35,327 nucleotides of DNA, from the NCBI RefSeq assembly GCF_043951915.1, contig NZ_JBINJD010000041.1, positions 1-35,327 of the forward strand, written 5' to 3'. Shown here piece by piece: positions 1 to 7,762 of this stretch; position 1 is the stretch's first letter; the number at the start of each line of letters is the position of its first letter. The stretch is from Alienimonas sp043951915. Lineage in GTDB: Bacteria; Planctomycetota; Planctomycetia; Planctomycetales; Planctomycetaceae. Under the pieces are notes generated by a model. It saw only the letters and a list, made by a program, of their open reading frames with translations, did not search any database and was not told the DNA's origin. The position numbers and the translations under genes were made by a program.

Positions 1-1
1 C

Positions 2-2911
2 CGCGACGCGGAAGCCGAACGGGCGGCCGAACTCGCCCGCGGTCTGGGCCTGCCGATCGCCCCCACGGCGTCGGCCCGATCGTTCCTCATCGAGGGCGAG
101 CTGACCCAGGAACAGGTCGAACGGGACGCGGTCCCGCTGCTCTGCGATCCGGTGGTGGAGGTCGCGGAGGTGACCCGCTGTCACGCCGAGGCCCGGTCGG
201 GCCTCGGCGTGACGGACAAGGAAAAGGGAGAGGTGCTGAACGTCCTCTTCCTGCCCGGCGTGACGGACAACGTGGCCCGCAGCGCCAAGGGGGCGCTGGA
301 GCGGCTGGGTCTGCCGGCGACGAACGTCGCCAGCGTCCGCAAGTACTGGGTGCCGACCGAGGGAACCAACGGCGACGGCGCCGCGGCCCTCGACCGCCTC
401 TGCCGGCGGGTGCTGGCGAACGACAGTATCGAACACGTCGTCCGCGGCCCGCTGCAGCTCGACACGCTCGCCTTGGGCAAGCCGTACGAGTTCCAACGCG
501 TCACCGTCCCGCTGCGGACGATGGACGACGCCGCCCTCATGAAATTGTCCCGCGAGGGCCAACTCAGCCTGTCGCTGGCGGAGATGCGGACCGTCCGCGA
601 CCACTTCGCCGCCCTCGACCGCGACCCGACCGACTGCGAACTGGAGAGCGTCGCCCAGACCTGGAGCGAACACTGCTCCCACAAAACGCTCGCCGGGCCG
701 ATCCGGTACGCGGGACCGGAGGGGGAGATCGAGTTCCGCAACATGCTGAAGGAAACGATCTTCGCCGCGACCGTGGCGATCCGTGAGCAACTGGGCGAGG
801 ACGACTGGTGCCGCAGCGTGTTCGCCGACAACGCCGGCGTGGTGCACTTCGAGGGCGAGGGCGACGCTGAGCAGTGCGTCTGCATCAAGGTGGAGACGCA
901 CAACCACCCCAGCGCGATCGAACCCTACGGCGGGGCGAACACCGGGCTGGGCGGCGTCATCCGCGATCCGCTGGGCACCGGGCTGGGGGCGAAGCCGCTG
1001 TGCAGCACGGACGTCTTCTGCTTCGCCTCCCCGGAGACCCCCGCGGAGACCCTCCCCCCCGGCGTGCTGCACCCGGCGACGGTGATGGCCGGGGTCGTCG
1101 CCGGCGTGCGGGACTACGGCAACCGCATGGGCATCCCCACGGTCAACGGGGCCGTCTGCTTCGACGACCGCTACCTCGGCAACCCGCTGGTGTTCTGCGG
1201 CAACGTCGCCCTCATCCCCGCCGACAAGGTGGAGAAGAAGGTCTCGCCGGGCGACCGCATCGTCGCCCTCGGCGGGGCGACCGGCCGCGACGGCATCCAC
1301 GGCGCGACCTTCTCCTCCGTCGACCTGCACGAGGAAAGCGAATCCGTCAGCGGCGGCGCCGTGCAGATCGGCGACGCCGTCACCGAGAAGATGGTCGCCG
1401 ACGTGCTGCTGGCGGCCCGCGACCGTGGGCTCTACTCCGCCGTGACCGACTGCGGCGCCGGCGGGTTTTCCTCGGCGGTCGGCGAGATGGGCGAAGAGAC
1501 GGGGGCGGAGGTCCACCTCGACCGGGCCCCGCTGAAGTACCCCGGCCTGTCGCCGATGGAGATCTGGATCAGCGAGGCCCAGGAACGCATGGTCTTCGCC
1601 GTGCCGCCGCAGCACTGGCCGGCGTTCAAGGAGTTGGCCGACAGCGAGGGCGTGGGCGTCGCCGATCTGGGCGAGTTCACCGACACCGGCCGGCTCGTGC
1701 TGAAATACGAGGGACACACCGTCGCCGACGTGGCGATGGAGTTCCTCCACGACGGCCGCCCGCACGTGGTGCGGGAGGCGACCTACGCCCCGGCCGCCGT
1801 CGAACCGCTGACGCTGCCGGACAAGGGCGACTGGACGGAGGAGCTGCTGGCGATCCTCGCCGCCCCCAACGTCGCCAGCAAAGAGTTCATCGTCCGCCAG
1901 TACGATCAGGAAGTGCAGGCCCACAGCGTGGTCAAACCGCTGGTGGGCGAGGCGGAGGACGGCCCCGGCGACGCCGCGGTGATCCGCCCCCTGCCCGGCT
2001 CGTCGCGGGGGCTGGCCGTCGGTTGCGGGATCAACCCGCGGCTGGGCGATCTCGACGCCGGCCGCATGGCGGCCTCGGCGCTGGACGAGGCGGTCCGCAA
2101 CGTGGTCGCCGTCGGCGCCGACCCGGCCCGCATCGCGGTGCTGGACAACTTCTGTTGGGGGAACACGGAACGACCGGAAACGCTCGGTTCGCTGGTCCGC
2201 TCGGCGCTGGCCCTGAAGGACTACGCCGTCGCCCTCGGCACGCCGTTCGTCAGCGGCAAGGACAGCCTCTACAACGAGTTCGCCTACACCGACGCGGACG
2301 GCAATCGCCAGACCGTCGCGATCCCGCCGACGCTGCTGGTCACCGCGATGGGTCAGGTCCCGGACAGCAACCGGGCCGTCACGATGGACCTGAAAACGGC
2401 CGGAAACTCGCTGTACCTCGTGGGGGAGACGAAGGACGAACTGGGCGGGTCGCACCTCGGGCTGGTCCTTTCGCAGACCGGCGGGACCCCGCCGACGGTG
2501 GACGCGGACGCGGCCCCCGCCGTCTTCGCCGCGGTGCACGCGGCGATCGCCGACGGCTGCGTGCGGGCCTGCCACGACCTCAGCGAAGGCGGCCTCGCCG
2601 TCGCCGCCGCGGAGATGGCGTTCGCCGGCGGGCTCGGGGCGGAGCTGTCCGTCGCCGATCTCACCAGCGGCGACGCAGGCCTCTCCGCCGCCGCCGCCCT
2701 GTTCAGCGAATCGAACACCCGCTTCCTCGTCGAGGTTCCCGCCGACCGAGCCGCCGACTTCAAGCGGCATCTCACGGGCGTGCCGCACGTCAAGCTGGGC
2801 GCCGTGACCGGCGGCGACCGGCTCGTGCTCCGCGGGGCCGACGGGCCGCTGGTCGACGCGGCGCTGGTCGACCTCAAAGCCGCCTGGCAATCTACTTTTG
2901 CAGGGTTCTAA
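2..2911 (+). CDS. purL: Phosphoribosylformylglycinamidine synthase subunit PurL, 5' end cut by the window edge
   Basis: This enzyme makes FGAM from FGAR, ATP and ammonia in de novo purine synthesis in the cytoplasm. The frame is open from base 2, and the residues before the GTG at 152 already look like PurS/PurL N-terminal sequence, so the true start lies upstream of the window. Two PurS-like segments come first: one up to about base 175, and a second at about 235-470 containing NVLFLPGVTDNV and SVRKYWVP. The synthase core follows with TWSEHCSHKT, ETHNHPSAIEPYGG, DCGAGGFSSAVGEMG, SGKDSLYNEF and CHDLSEGGLAVA. There is no C-terminal glutaminase domain, so a separate PurQ must supply ammonia. 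That makes it the small PurL type carrying fused PurS-like modules, not the long E. coli type. The stop is 4 bases before the next gene's start, suggesting cotranscription with the dehydrogenase downstream. Confidence 0.95.
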   Translation, partial: RDAEAERAAELARGLGLPIAPTASARSFLIEGELTQEQVERDAVPLLCDPVVEVAEVTRCHAEARSGLGVTDKEKGEVLNVLFLPGVTDNVARSAKGALERLGLPATNVASVRKYWVPTEGTNGDGAAALDRLCRRVLANDSIEHVVRGPLQLDTLALGKPYEFQRVTVPLRTMDDAALMKLSREGQLSLSLAEMRTVRDHFAALDRDPTDCELESVAQTWSEHCSHKTLAGPIRYAGPEGEIEFRNMLKETIFAATVAIREQLGEDDWCRSVFADNAGVVHFEGEGDAEQCVCIKVETHNHPSAIEPYGGANTGLGGVIRDPLGTGLGAKPLCSTDVFCFASPETPAETLPPGVLHPATVMAGVVAGVRDYGNRMGIPTVNGAVCFDDRYLGNPLVFCGNVALIPADKVEKKVSPGDRIVALGGATGRDGIHGATFSSVDLHEESESVSGGAVQIGDAVTEKMVADVLLAARDRGLYSAVTDCGAGGFSSAVGEMGEETGAEVHLDRAPLKYPGLSPMEIWISEAQERMVFAVPPQHWPAFKELADSEGVGVADLGEFTDTGRLVLKYEGHTVADVAMEFLHDGRPHVVREATYAPAAVEPLTLPDKGDWTEELLAILAAPNVASKEFIVRQYDQEVQAHSVVKPLVGEAEDGPGDAAVIRPLPGSSRGLAVGCGINPRLGDLDAGRMAASALDEAVRNVVAVGADPARIAVLDNFCWGNTERPETLGSLVRSALALKDYAVALGTPFVSGKDSLYNEFAYTDADGNRQTVAIPPTLLVTAMGQVPDSNRAVTMDLKTAGNSLYLVGETKDELGGSHLGLVLSQTGGTPPTVDADAAPAVFAAVHAAIADGCVRACHDLSEGGLAVAAAEMAFAGGLGAELSVADLTSGDAGLSAAAALFSESNTRFLVEVPADRAADFKRHLTGVPHVKLGAVTGGDRLVLRGADGPLVDAALVDLKAAWQSTFAGF

Positions 2912-2915
2912 AGCG

Positions 2916-3887
2916 ATGTCCGACAAACCCCGCGTCTTCGTCTCCCGCGTGATCCCCGACGCCGGCCTGGACCGGCTGCGGGAGCATTGCGACGTGGAGG
3001 TCTGGCCCAAGCCGACGCCTCCCCGCCGCGACACCCTGCTGGACAAGGTCCGCGGCTGCCACGGGCTGGTGACGATGCTCTCCGACAAGATTGACGAGAA
3101 CGTCCTCCACACGGCCGGCGACGGGCTGAAAGTCGTGGCGAACTACGCCGTCGGCTACAACAACATCGACGTCGCCGCCTGCAGGAAGCACGGCGTGGCG
3201 GTGGGCAACACCCCGGACGTGCTGACCGACGCCACCGCGGACGTCGCCGCCTTGCTGATGCTCGCGGCGGCCCGCTGCTTCACCCCGGCGGCGGCCAGCG
3301 TCCGCGACGGCGGGTGGAAGACCTGGGCGCCGATGGATCACCTCGGCGTGGAGCTGGTCGGCAAGACGGTCGGCGTGGTCGGTCTCGGCCGGATCGGCCG
3401 GGCGTTCGCCGAGCGGTGCCGCGGCGGGTGGGGGATGAACGTCCTCTACACCGCAAACTCCCCCAAGCCGGACGCCGACCGCGACCTCGGCGCCCGCCGG
3501 GTCGAGTTGGACGAACTGCTCGCCGAAAGCGACTTCGTCTCCCTGCACTGCCCGCTGACGGAGGAGACGAAGCGCCTGATCGACGCCCCCGCCCTGGCCA
3601 AGATGAAGCCGACGGCCGTGCTGGTGAACACCGCCCGCGGGGAGGTGATCGATCAGGACGCCCTGCACGCGGCGCTGAAGGAGAACGTGATCTTCTCCGC
3701 CGGCCTCGACGTCACCACCCCGGAGCCGCTGCCGACCGATTCGCCCCTGCTGGACCTGCCGAACTGCGTGGTGCTGCCGCACATCGGCAGCGCCACCCGG
3801 CACGCCCGCGGCGGAATGGCGATCATGGCCGCGGAGAACGTCCTCGCCGGTCTCGCCGGGCGCCCGCTGCCCCACCCCGTCGGCTGA
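2916..3887 (+). CDS. D-2-hydroxyacid dehydrogenase (glyoxylate/hydroxypyruvate reductase type)
   Basis: This is a 323-residue NAD(P)-dependent D-2-hydroxyacid dehydrogenase, most like the glyoxylate/hydroxypyruvate reductase (GRHPR, GyaR) branch. The Rossmann signature GLGRIG is at residues 156-161. The family catalytic set is complete: Arg241 in NTARGEVID, Glu270 in TTPEPLP and His289 in LPHIGSATRHAR. The sequence NYAVGYNNID (about 76-85) is the usual substrate-loop region of this branch. I chose the ATG at 2916 because an in-frame TTG at 2898 would overlap purL and add six residues without homology. Substrate cannot be fixed from sequence. Reduction of glyoxylate or hydroxypyruvate is the likeliest activity; phosphoglycerate dehydrogenase is less likely because there is no C-terminal ACT or ASB domain. 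It follows purL by only 4 bases, so the two may share a transcript, though no pathway link to purines is evident. Confidence 0.9.
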   Translation: MSDKPRVFVSRVIPDAGLDRLREHCDVEVWPKPTPPRRDTLLDKVRGCHGLVTMLSDKIDENVLHTAGDGLKVVANYAVGYNNIDVAACRKHGVAVGNTPDVLTDATADVAALLMLAAARCFTPAAASVRDGGWKTWAPMDHLGVELVGKTVGVVGLGRIGRAFAERCRGGWGMNVLYTANSPKPDADRDLGARRVELDELLAESDFVSLHCPLTEETKRLIDAPALAKMKPTAVLVNTARGEVIDQDALHAALKENVIFSAGLDVTTPEPLPTDSPLLDLPNCVVLPHIGSATRHARGGMAIMAAENVLAGLAGRPLPHPVG

Positions 3888-3932
3888 CGCCGCGTTCCCG
3901 CCCCCTCGTCGTTCCCCTTCGCTCCGCCGTCT

Positions 3933-4736
3933 ATGACCGCCCTCACCCGTATCGCCCGCACCGCCGCCGTCGCCGCCCACGCGGCCGGGGAGGTGTTGCA
4001 GGGCTACCGCGGCCGGTTCGAGGTGGAGGAGAAAGGCCCGCAGGACCTCGTCACCGACGCCGATCACGCCGCCCAGGACGCCGTGGTGAAAGCGATCGCG
4101 GACGCCTTCCCCAGCCACGACCTCTACGGCGAGGAGGGGCTGCGGGAGGAACGCGGCGGCGAGTACCGCTGGACGATCGACCCGCTGGACGGCACCGGCA
4201 ACTACGTGCACGGCTTTCCGTTCTACGCCGTCTCGATCGGGGTGGAGCGGCTCACGGACGACGGCCCCGTGCCGGCCGTCGGAGCGGTCTACGACCCCAG
4301 CCGGGAGGAGATGTTCCTCGCCGCGCTCCCGGAGGGCGAAGAGAGCGAAGCGACGCTCAACGGCCGCCCGATGCGAACCTCCGGCTGCACGGACCTGCCG
4401 CGGGCGTTCCTGATGAGCAGCATCCCGCGCAACTGCCCCGCCGACGCCCCGGAGGTCCGCCGGTTCACGCACATGCTGAACCGCTGCGAGACCGTGCAGC
4501 GCAGCGGCTCGGCGGCGCTGAACCTCGCCTACGTCGCCTGCGGCCGGGTGGACGGGTACTGGAGCACGAGCCTCAAGCCGTGGGATCAGGCCGCCGGCGC
4601 CGTGCTGGTGGAGGCCGCCGGCGGGGCGATGCGGACGGTCGACGGCGGCCGCTTCCGGATCTCCGAGGCGGACCTGCTCGCCTGCGCCACCGCGGCCCTC
4701 GCCGACGCCACCGTGCCCGAACTGGCGGCGATCTAG
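3933..4736 (+). CDS. Inositol monophosphatase family protein
   Basis: This is a 267-residue Mg2+-dependent phosphatase of the inositol monophosphatase/CysQ/HisN superfamily. The metal-binding motifs are all visible: GEEG at 66-69, DPLDGTGN at 83-90 (the hallmark Asp-Pro-Leu-Asp-Gly-Thr), and WDQAAGAVLVEAAGG near residue 217. The sequence NYVHGFPFYAVSIG after the second motif is the expected active-site helix start. Length is normal for the family. The substrate could be myo-inositol-1-phosphate, histidinol phosphate or 3'-phosphoadenosine 5'-phosphate; motifs alone do not separate these. The ATG at 3933 lies 45 bases after the dehydrogenase, so readthrough from the purL transcript is possible. 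No clear Shine-Dalgarno sequence is seen before it. Downstream the gene converges with uppP across a hairpin-rich spacer. Confidence 0.92.
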   Translation: MTALTRIARTAAVAAHAAGEVLQGYRGRFEVEEKGPQDLVTDADHAAQDAVVKAIADAFPSHDLYGEEGLREERGGEYRWTIDPLDGTGNYVHGFPFYAVSIGVERLTDDGPVPAVGAVYDPSREEMFLAALPEGEESEATLNGRPMRTSGCTDLPRAFLMSSIPRNCPADAPEVRRFTHMLNRCETVQRSGSAALNLAYVACGRVDGYWSTSLKPWDQAAGAVLVEAAGGAMRTVDGGRFRISEADLLACATAALADATVPELAAI

Positions 4737-4781
4737 CGGCCCGGCGGCTAGAGCGCTCTTCAGCGAGGCGTCGCGGAGCTG

Positions 4782-4809
4782 ACCAGCCCGGAGCGCAAGC
4801 TCCAGCCGT
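4782..4809 (+). repeat. REP-like element A, copy 1 (GCAA-loop hairpin)
   Basis: The stem GGAGC/GCTCC (4790-4794 with 4799-4803) closes a GCAA tetraloop, a GNRA-type loop. The same 28-base element recurs on the opposite strand at 4836-4863. There is no T-tract, so a classical intrinsic terminator is not supported, although the position between converging genes would suit one. Confidence 0.7.
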
Positions 4810-4835
4810 GCGTGTTTCGGACTGCGGCTGCGCCG

Positions 4836-4863
4836 ACGGCCGATGCTTGCGCATCGGGCTGGT
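4836..4863 (-). repeat. REP-like element A, copy 2, inverted
   Basis: Read on the minus strand it matches copy 1 at 23 of 28 positions. The stem CGATGC/GCATCG closes the same GCAA loop. Four of the five differences form two compensatory pairs (G-C to A-T and A-T to T-A), so the folded shape is kept while the sequence changes. The two copies face each other, as in a bacterial interspersed mosaic element. Confidence 0.7.
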
Positions 4864-4894
4864 ATCGGCGCGCTACGCTCTCCTTAAACCTGCT

Positions 4895-5731
4895 CTAAAC
4901 CGCCTGCCAGACGATCGTCGCGACGCCCACCGCCGCGCAGTAGGCCGCGAACCAGTGCAGGCGGTCGTTCGAGACGGCCTTCCGCAGCAGGGAGATCGCC
5001 GCCACGCCCACCGCGAAGGCCGTCGCGGCCCCCGCCGCCAGCGGTCCGACCGGCAGGGCGCCGCCGCTCACGCCGGCCTCCCACACCGTCTTCGCCTCCA
5101 GCAGCCCCGCCCCGGCGATCGCCGGCACGCCGATCATCAGGCTGAACCGCACCGCCTCCTCGCGGCCGAGCCCGCTCATCAGGCCCCCGGCGATCGTGCT
5201 CCCGCTGCGGGAAATCCCCGGCAACAGGGCGAGCGTCTGGAAGGCGCCCACGATCGCCGCCACCGACAGCGGGACGTCGCCGGCGGACGCTTCACGCTCC
5301 TCGCCGGGGGCGGGCTCCGCCCGACGCCCGGCCAGAAACTGCCCTGCCAACAACAGGGCCGCGGTCGCCAGCAGGTACACCCCCACGACCGCCGGCCGGG
5401 AGAACGTCTCCTCGACCCGATCCTTTAACGGTGTGAATGCGACCGCGACTAACGGCGCCGTCGCTGCGGCGACGCTCGCCAGATAGCGCAGATCGGTCGC
5501 CGTCGCCCACAGGGTGCGGCGGTAGGACCAGAGGATGGACCCCAACGTGCCCAAGTGCAGCACGACGACCAGCAGACGATTGCCCTCCGAGTCGATCTTC
5601 CGGCCGGTGGCTTCGTCGATCACCGCTTGCGCGATCGCGAGGTGACCGCTGGAGGAAATCGGCAGGAACTCCGCAACCCCCTGCAACGCCCCGAGGGAGA
5701 CGGCTTCGAGGTACTGCGGGAGCGACGACAC
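4895..5731 (-). CDS. uppP: Undecaprenyl-diphosphatase UppP (BacA family)
   Basis: This integral membrane enzyme dephosphorylates undecaprenyl diphosphate to recycle the lipid carrier for peptidoglycan and other envelope glycans; overexpressed homologues give bacitracin resistance. The protein has 278 residues, normal for the family. Both signatures are present: LQGVAEFLPISSSGH at 16-30, with the catalytic-region Glu21, and PGISRSGSTI at 171-180 with Arg175. Hydrophobic segments are spread along the chain, consistent with about seven or eight membrane helices. A short charged loop (about 135-152) interrupts the middle. The ATG is at 5731. The gene lies 84 bases downstream of the seven-gene envelope operon on the same strand, so it could be read from it or have its own promoter in that gap. 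It converges with the phosphatase gene at 3933. Confidence 0.95.
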   Translation of the reverse strand: MSSLPQYLEAVSLGALQGVAEFLPISSSGHLAIAQAVIDEATGRKIDSEGNRLLVVVLHLGTLGSILWSYRRTLWATATDLRYLASVAAATAPLVAVAFTPLKDRVEETFSRPAVVGVYLLATAALLLAGQFLAGRRAEPAPGEEREASAGDVPLSVAAIVGAFQTLALLPGISRSGSTIAGGLMSGLGREEAVRFSLMIGVPAIAGAGLLEAKTVWEAGVSGGALPVGPLAAGAATAFAVGVAAISLLRKAVSNDRLHWFAAYCAAVGVATIVWQAV

Positions 5732-5757
5732 GGCGGAGCTTCAGCGTGGGAGGATCG

Positions 5758-5772
5758 GGCGTAGCCTACGCT
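5758..5772. other. Short hairpin between the protease operon and uppP
   Basis: The sequence GCGTA-GCC-TACGC (5759-5771) forms a 5-bp stem with a 3-base loop, extendable by one G-T pair. It lies in the 84-base gap downstream of the last operon gene and upstream of uppP. It may act as a weak terminator or mRNA end. There is no T-run, so the role is unproven. Confidence 0.35.
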
Positions 5773-5815
5773 CCGCCCCGGGCGTTCACCGGCGAGTTCC
5801 CCGTGAAGAACGCAA

Positions 5816-7762
5816 TCAAATCCGATCGAGCGCCGCCACCCACCGCAGGGTCGCCTCGATCGCCTCTTCGGGCAGGGCCTCCGGCGTCGTCTCCTCCTCC
5901 ACAGCGGCGTCGAGCGTCGCGAACGGGTAACCGCCCTCCCGCAGCGCCGTGCGGGCCTGCTCCGGCAATTCGCCGAGCAACAGGGGGATCAGGGCGTCGT
6001 CCGGTTCGTTCGCCGGGAGTTGGGCGGGCGCGGCGTCCGTGACGGCGCCGCGGAAGACGCCCTCGGTGGTGAGGGCGATCCTCCAAACGGTCTCCCCCTG
6101 CCCCCCCGTGCCCAGGAGGGCGGTCCGCACCGGCTCGACGGCGTAGCGGTCGCGCATTTGCTCCACCGCCGCTTTGACGAACGGGAGATCGCCCGGCTGG
6201 AACCCGACGGGCGTCTCCGGCCGGGGAACCATCAGGATGACGCCGTGCCGCTCCGCGACGGGGCCGAAGCGATCGAAGAACGCGTCCGCCGTCAGAGCCC
6301 CCTTCGGCGGCAGGGCGACGAGCAGCGCGAACCCGCGCCGACCCGCCCGCTTCGGAACCCGCAGCGTGCCGCCGCGGTCGTCGAACCCGGGCACCTCCAG
6401 CTCAAGCCGCCCGCTCTGATCGGCCGGCAGCGGGTCCGCGGCGGGGTCGATCGTCTCCGGCAGCTCCGCCGGCGGGGCGGCGGGCGGCTCGCCCAAGCTG
6501 ATCTGAACCCCGTCGCCCCCGGCCCGTTCGAGAGCGATCTCCGTCCCCGGCGCCCGGCGGGAGACGATCCGCCGCAGGTCGTCGGCGGTCTCGACCGGCT
6601 CGCCGGCGGCGGCGGTCACGACGTCGCCGACCTCCAGCAGGCCGTCCGCCGCGGAGTCCGGGAAGACGTGGGCGATCTCCACGCCGGGGGTCCCCGGGCC
6701 GTCCGGGGCGTCCGCGTCGGCCGGCGGATCGGCAGGGAGCACGCCGAGGTCGCTGGGCCGCCAGGGGGGCAGTTCCGCGACGAGCGTCGCCCTCAATTCC
6801 ACCTCCGCGCCGTCGCGCTCGACGACCAGCGTCGTCTCGTCCCCTGCGTACAGCGGGCCGAGGGCGAGTTGGGCCTCGTCCGGCCGGGAGACCGGCCGTC
6901 CCGCGACCGTCACCAGCCGATCGCCCGGCTGCAGGCCGGCCTCCTCCGCCGGGGAGAGCGGGCGAACGGTGTCGATCACCGGTTCGGCGTCCATCCTGGC
7001 GCTTTTGAACGTCACCCCCAGCTTGCCCGGCCGCAGCGTCTCCCCCTCGGCGAGCCGGTCGAGCACGGGGAGCACGTCCTCCAACGGCACCGCGAAGCCG
7101 ATGCCGCTGTCGTACCACTCCACCCCGCCGGTCCCGCCTTCGGCGGACAGCGGGGCGAGCACGCCGATCGTGCGACCGGCGAGATCGACCAGCGGCCCGC
7201 CGTAGTTCGCGGGGCTGATCTTCGCGTCCGTCTGCACCGCACGGCCGAGGATGCGGTTCTTGGCGCTGACGACGCCCACGGAGACGTTCACCGCCTCCGC
7301 CGAGAAAGTCCGCCCGACGGCGATCGCCCAGTCGCCCACGCGGAGGGCGTCGATCTCCGCGGGCGTCGCCGGCGCCACGCCGGCGTCCTCCGGCAACTCG
7401 ACCCGCAGCAGGGTGAGCTGCCGGGCCTCGTCGTCGCCCAGCCGCTCCGCCGCGACGCGTTCGCCGTTCGGCAGCCGGACCAGGATGGAGGTCGGATTGC
7501 CGGCGAGGTTCTCGGTGCTGGTGAGGATCAGGCCGTCCGCCCGCACGACGGTGCCGGTGGAGGGGCCGCTGGCGAGCAATCGCCCGTCGGCGGTGTCCAC
7601 GCCGCCGAGCGTTTCGACCCGGACCACGCTCGGGCCCACCGCCGCGGCGACGGCCTGAAACGCGGCCTCTTCCTTGGCGACGAGGGCCTCGGGGTCGCCG
7701 GTCTGCCCCGCGCAGGCCAGGGCGGCGAACAGCGGGACGGCCAGCAGCGGGAACGGGATCAT
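5816..7762 (-). CDS. Catalytically dead HtrA-like protein with two PDZ domains and a hydrolase-like tail
   Basis: This exported 648-residue protein has an HtrA/trypsin fold without active-site residues. A signal peptide covers residues 1-18 (FPLLAVPLFAALACA). Aligned to the intact paralogue two genes upstream, His84 is Glu84 (LTSTENLAG), Asp115 is Gln115 (ARQLTLLRV) and Ser198 is Tyr187 (SPANYGGPLVD). Flanking GG-P and beta-strand patterns are kept, so the fold should survive. Two PDZ-like domains follow, at about 240-330 (GLQPGDRLVTVAGRPV) and 345-430. Residues 450-648 resemble an esterase-type alpha/beta hydrolase, but the nucleophile-elbow serine appears to be Gly (LLGTGGQGE). The ATG at 7762 overlaps the preceding stop as ATGA, indicating translational coupling. 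It probably acts as a periplasmic binding or regulatory partner; that role is inference. Alignment of the dead triad is by hand. Confidence 0.85.
   Translation of the reverse strand: MIPFPLLAVPLFAALACAGQTGDPEALVAKEEAAFQAVAAAVGPSVVRVETLGGVDTADGRLLASGPSTGTVVRADGLILTSTENLAGNPTSILVRLPNGERVAAERLGDDEARQLTLLRVELPEDAGVAPATPAEIDALRVGDWAIAVGRTFSAEAVNVSVGVVSAKNRILGRAVQTDAKISPANYGGPLVDLAGRTIGVLAPLSAEGGTGGVEWYDSGIGFAVPLEDVLPVLDRLAEGETLRPGKLGVTFKSARMDAEPVIDTVRPLSPAEEAGLQPGDRLVTVAGRPVSRPDEAQLALGPLYAGDETTLVVERDGAEVELRATLVAELPPWRPSDLGVLPADPPADADAPDGPGTPGVEIAHVFPDSAADGLLEVGDVVTAAAGEPVETADDLRRIVSRRAPGTEIALERAGGDGVQISLGEPPAAPPAELPETIDPAADPLPADQSGRLELEVPGFDDRGGTLRVPKRAGRRGFALLVALPPKGALTADAFFDRFGPVAERHGVILMVPRPETPVGFQPGDLPFVKAAVEQMRDRYAVEPVRTALLGTGGQGETVWRIALTTEGVFRGAVTDAAPAQLPANEPDDALIPLLLGELPEQARTALREGGYPFATLDAAVEEETTPEALPEEAIEATLRWVAALDRI

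Noticed and set aside
152..2911. GTG at 152 as the start of purL
   Set aside because: The frame is open to the left edge and encodes PurS-like sequence before 152, so the gene is cut by the window, not started there.
5437..6042. Plus-strand open frame opposite uppP and the third HtrA-like gene
   Set aside because: It spans the ends of two well-supported genes on the other strand and is rich in Arg, Pro and Ser, typical of antisense frames in high-GC DNA.
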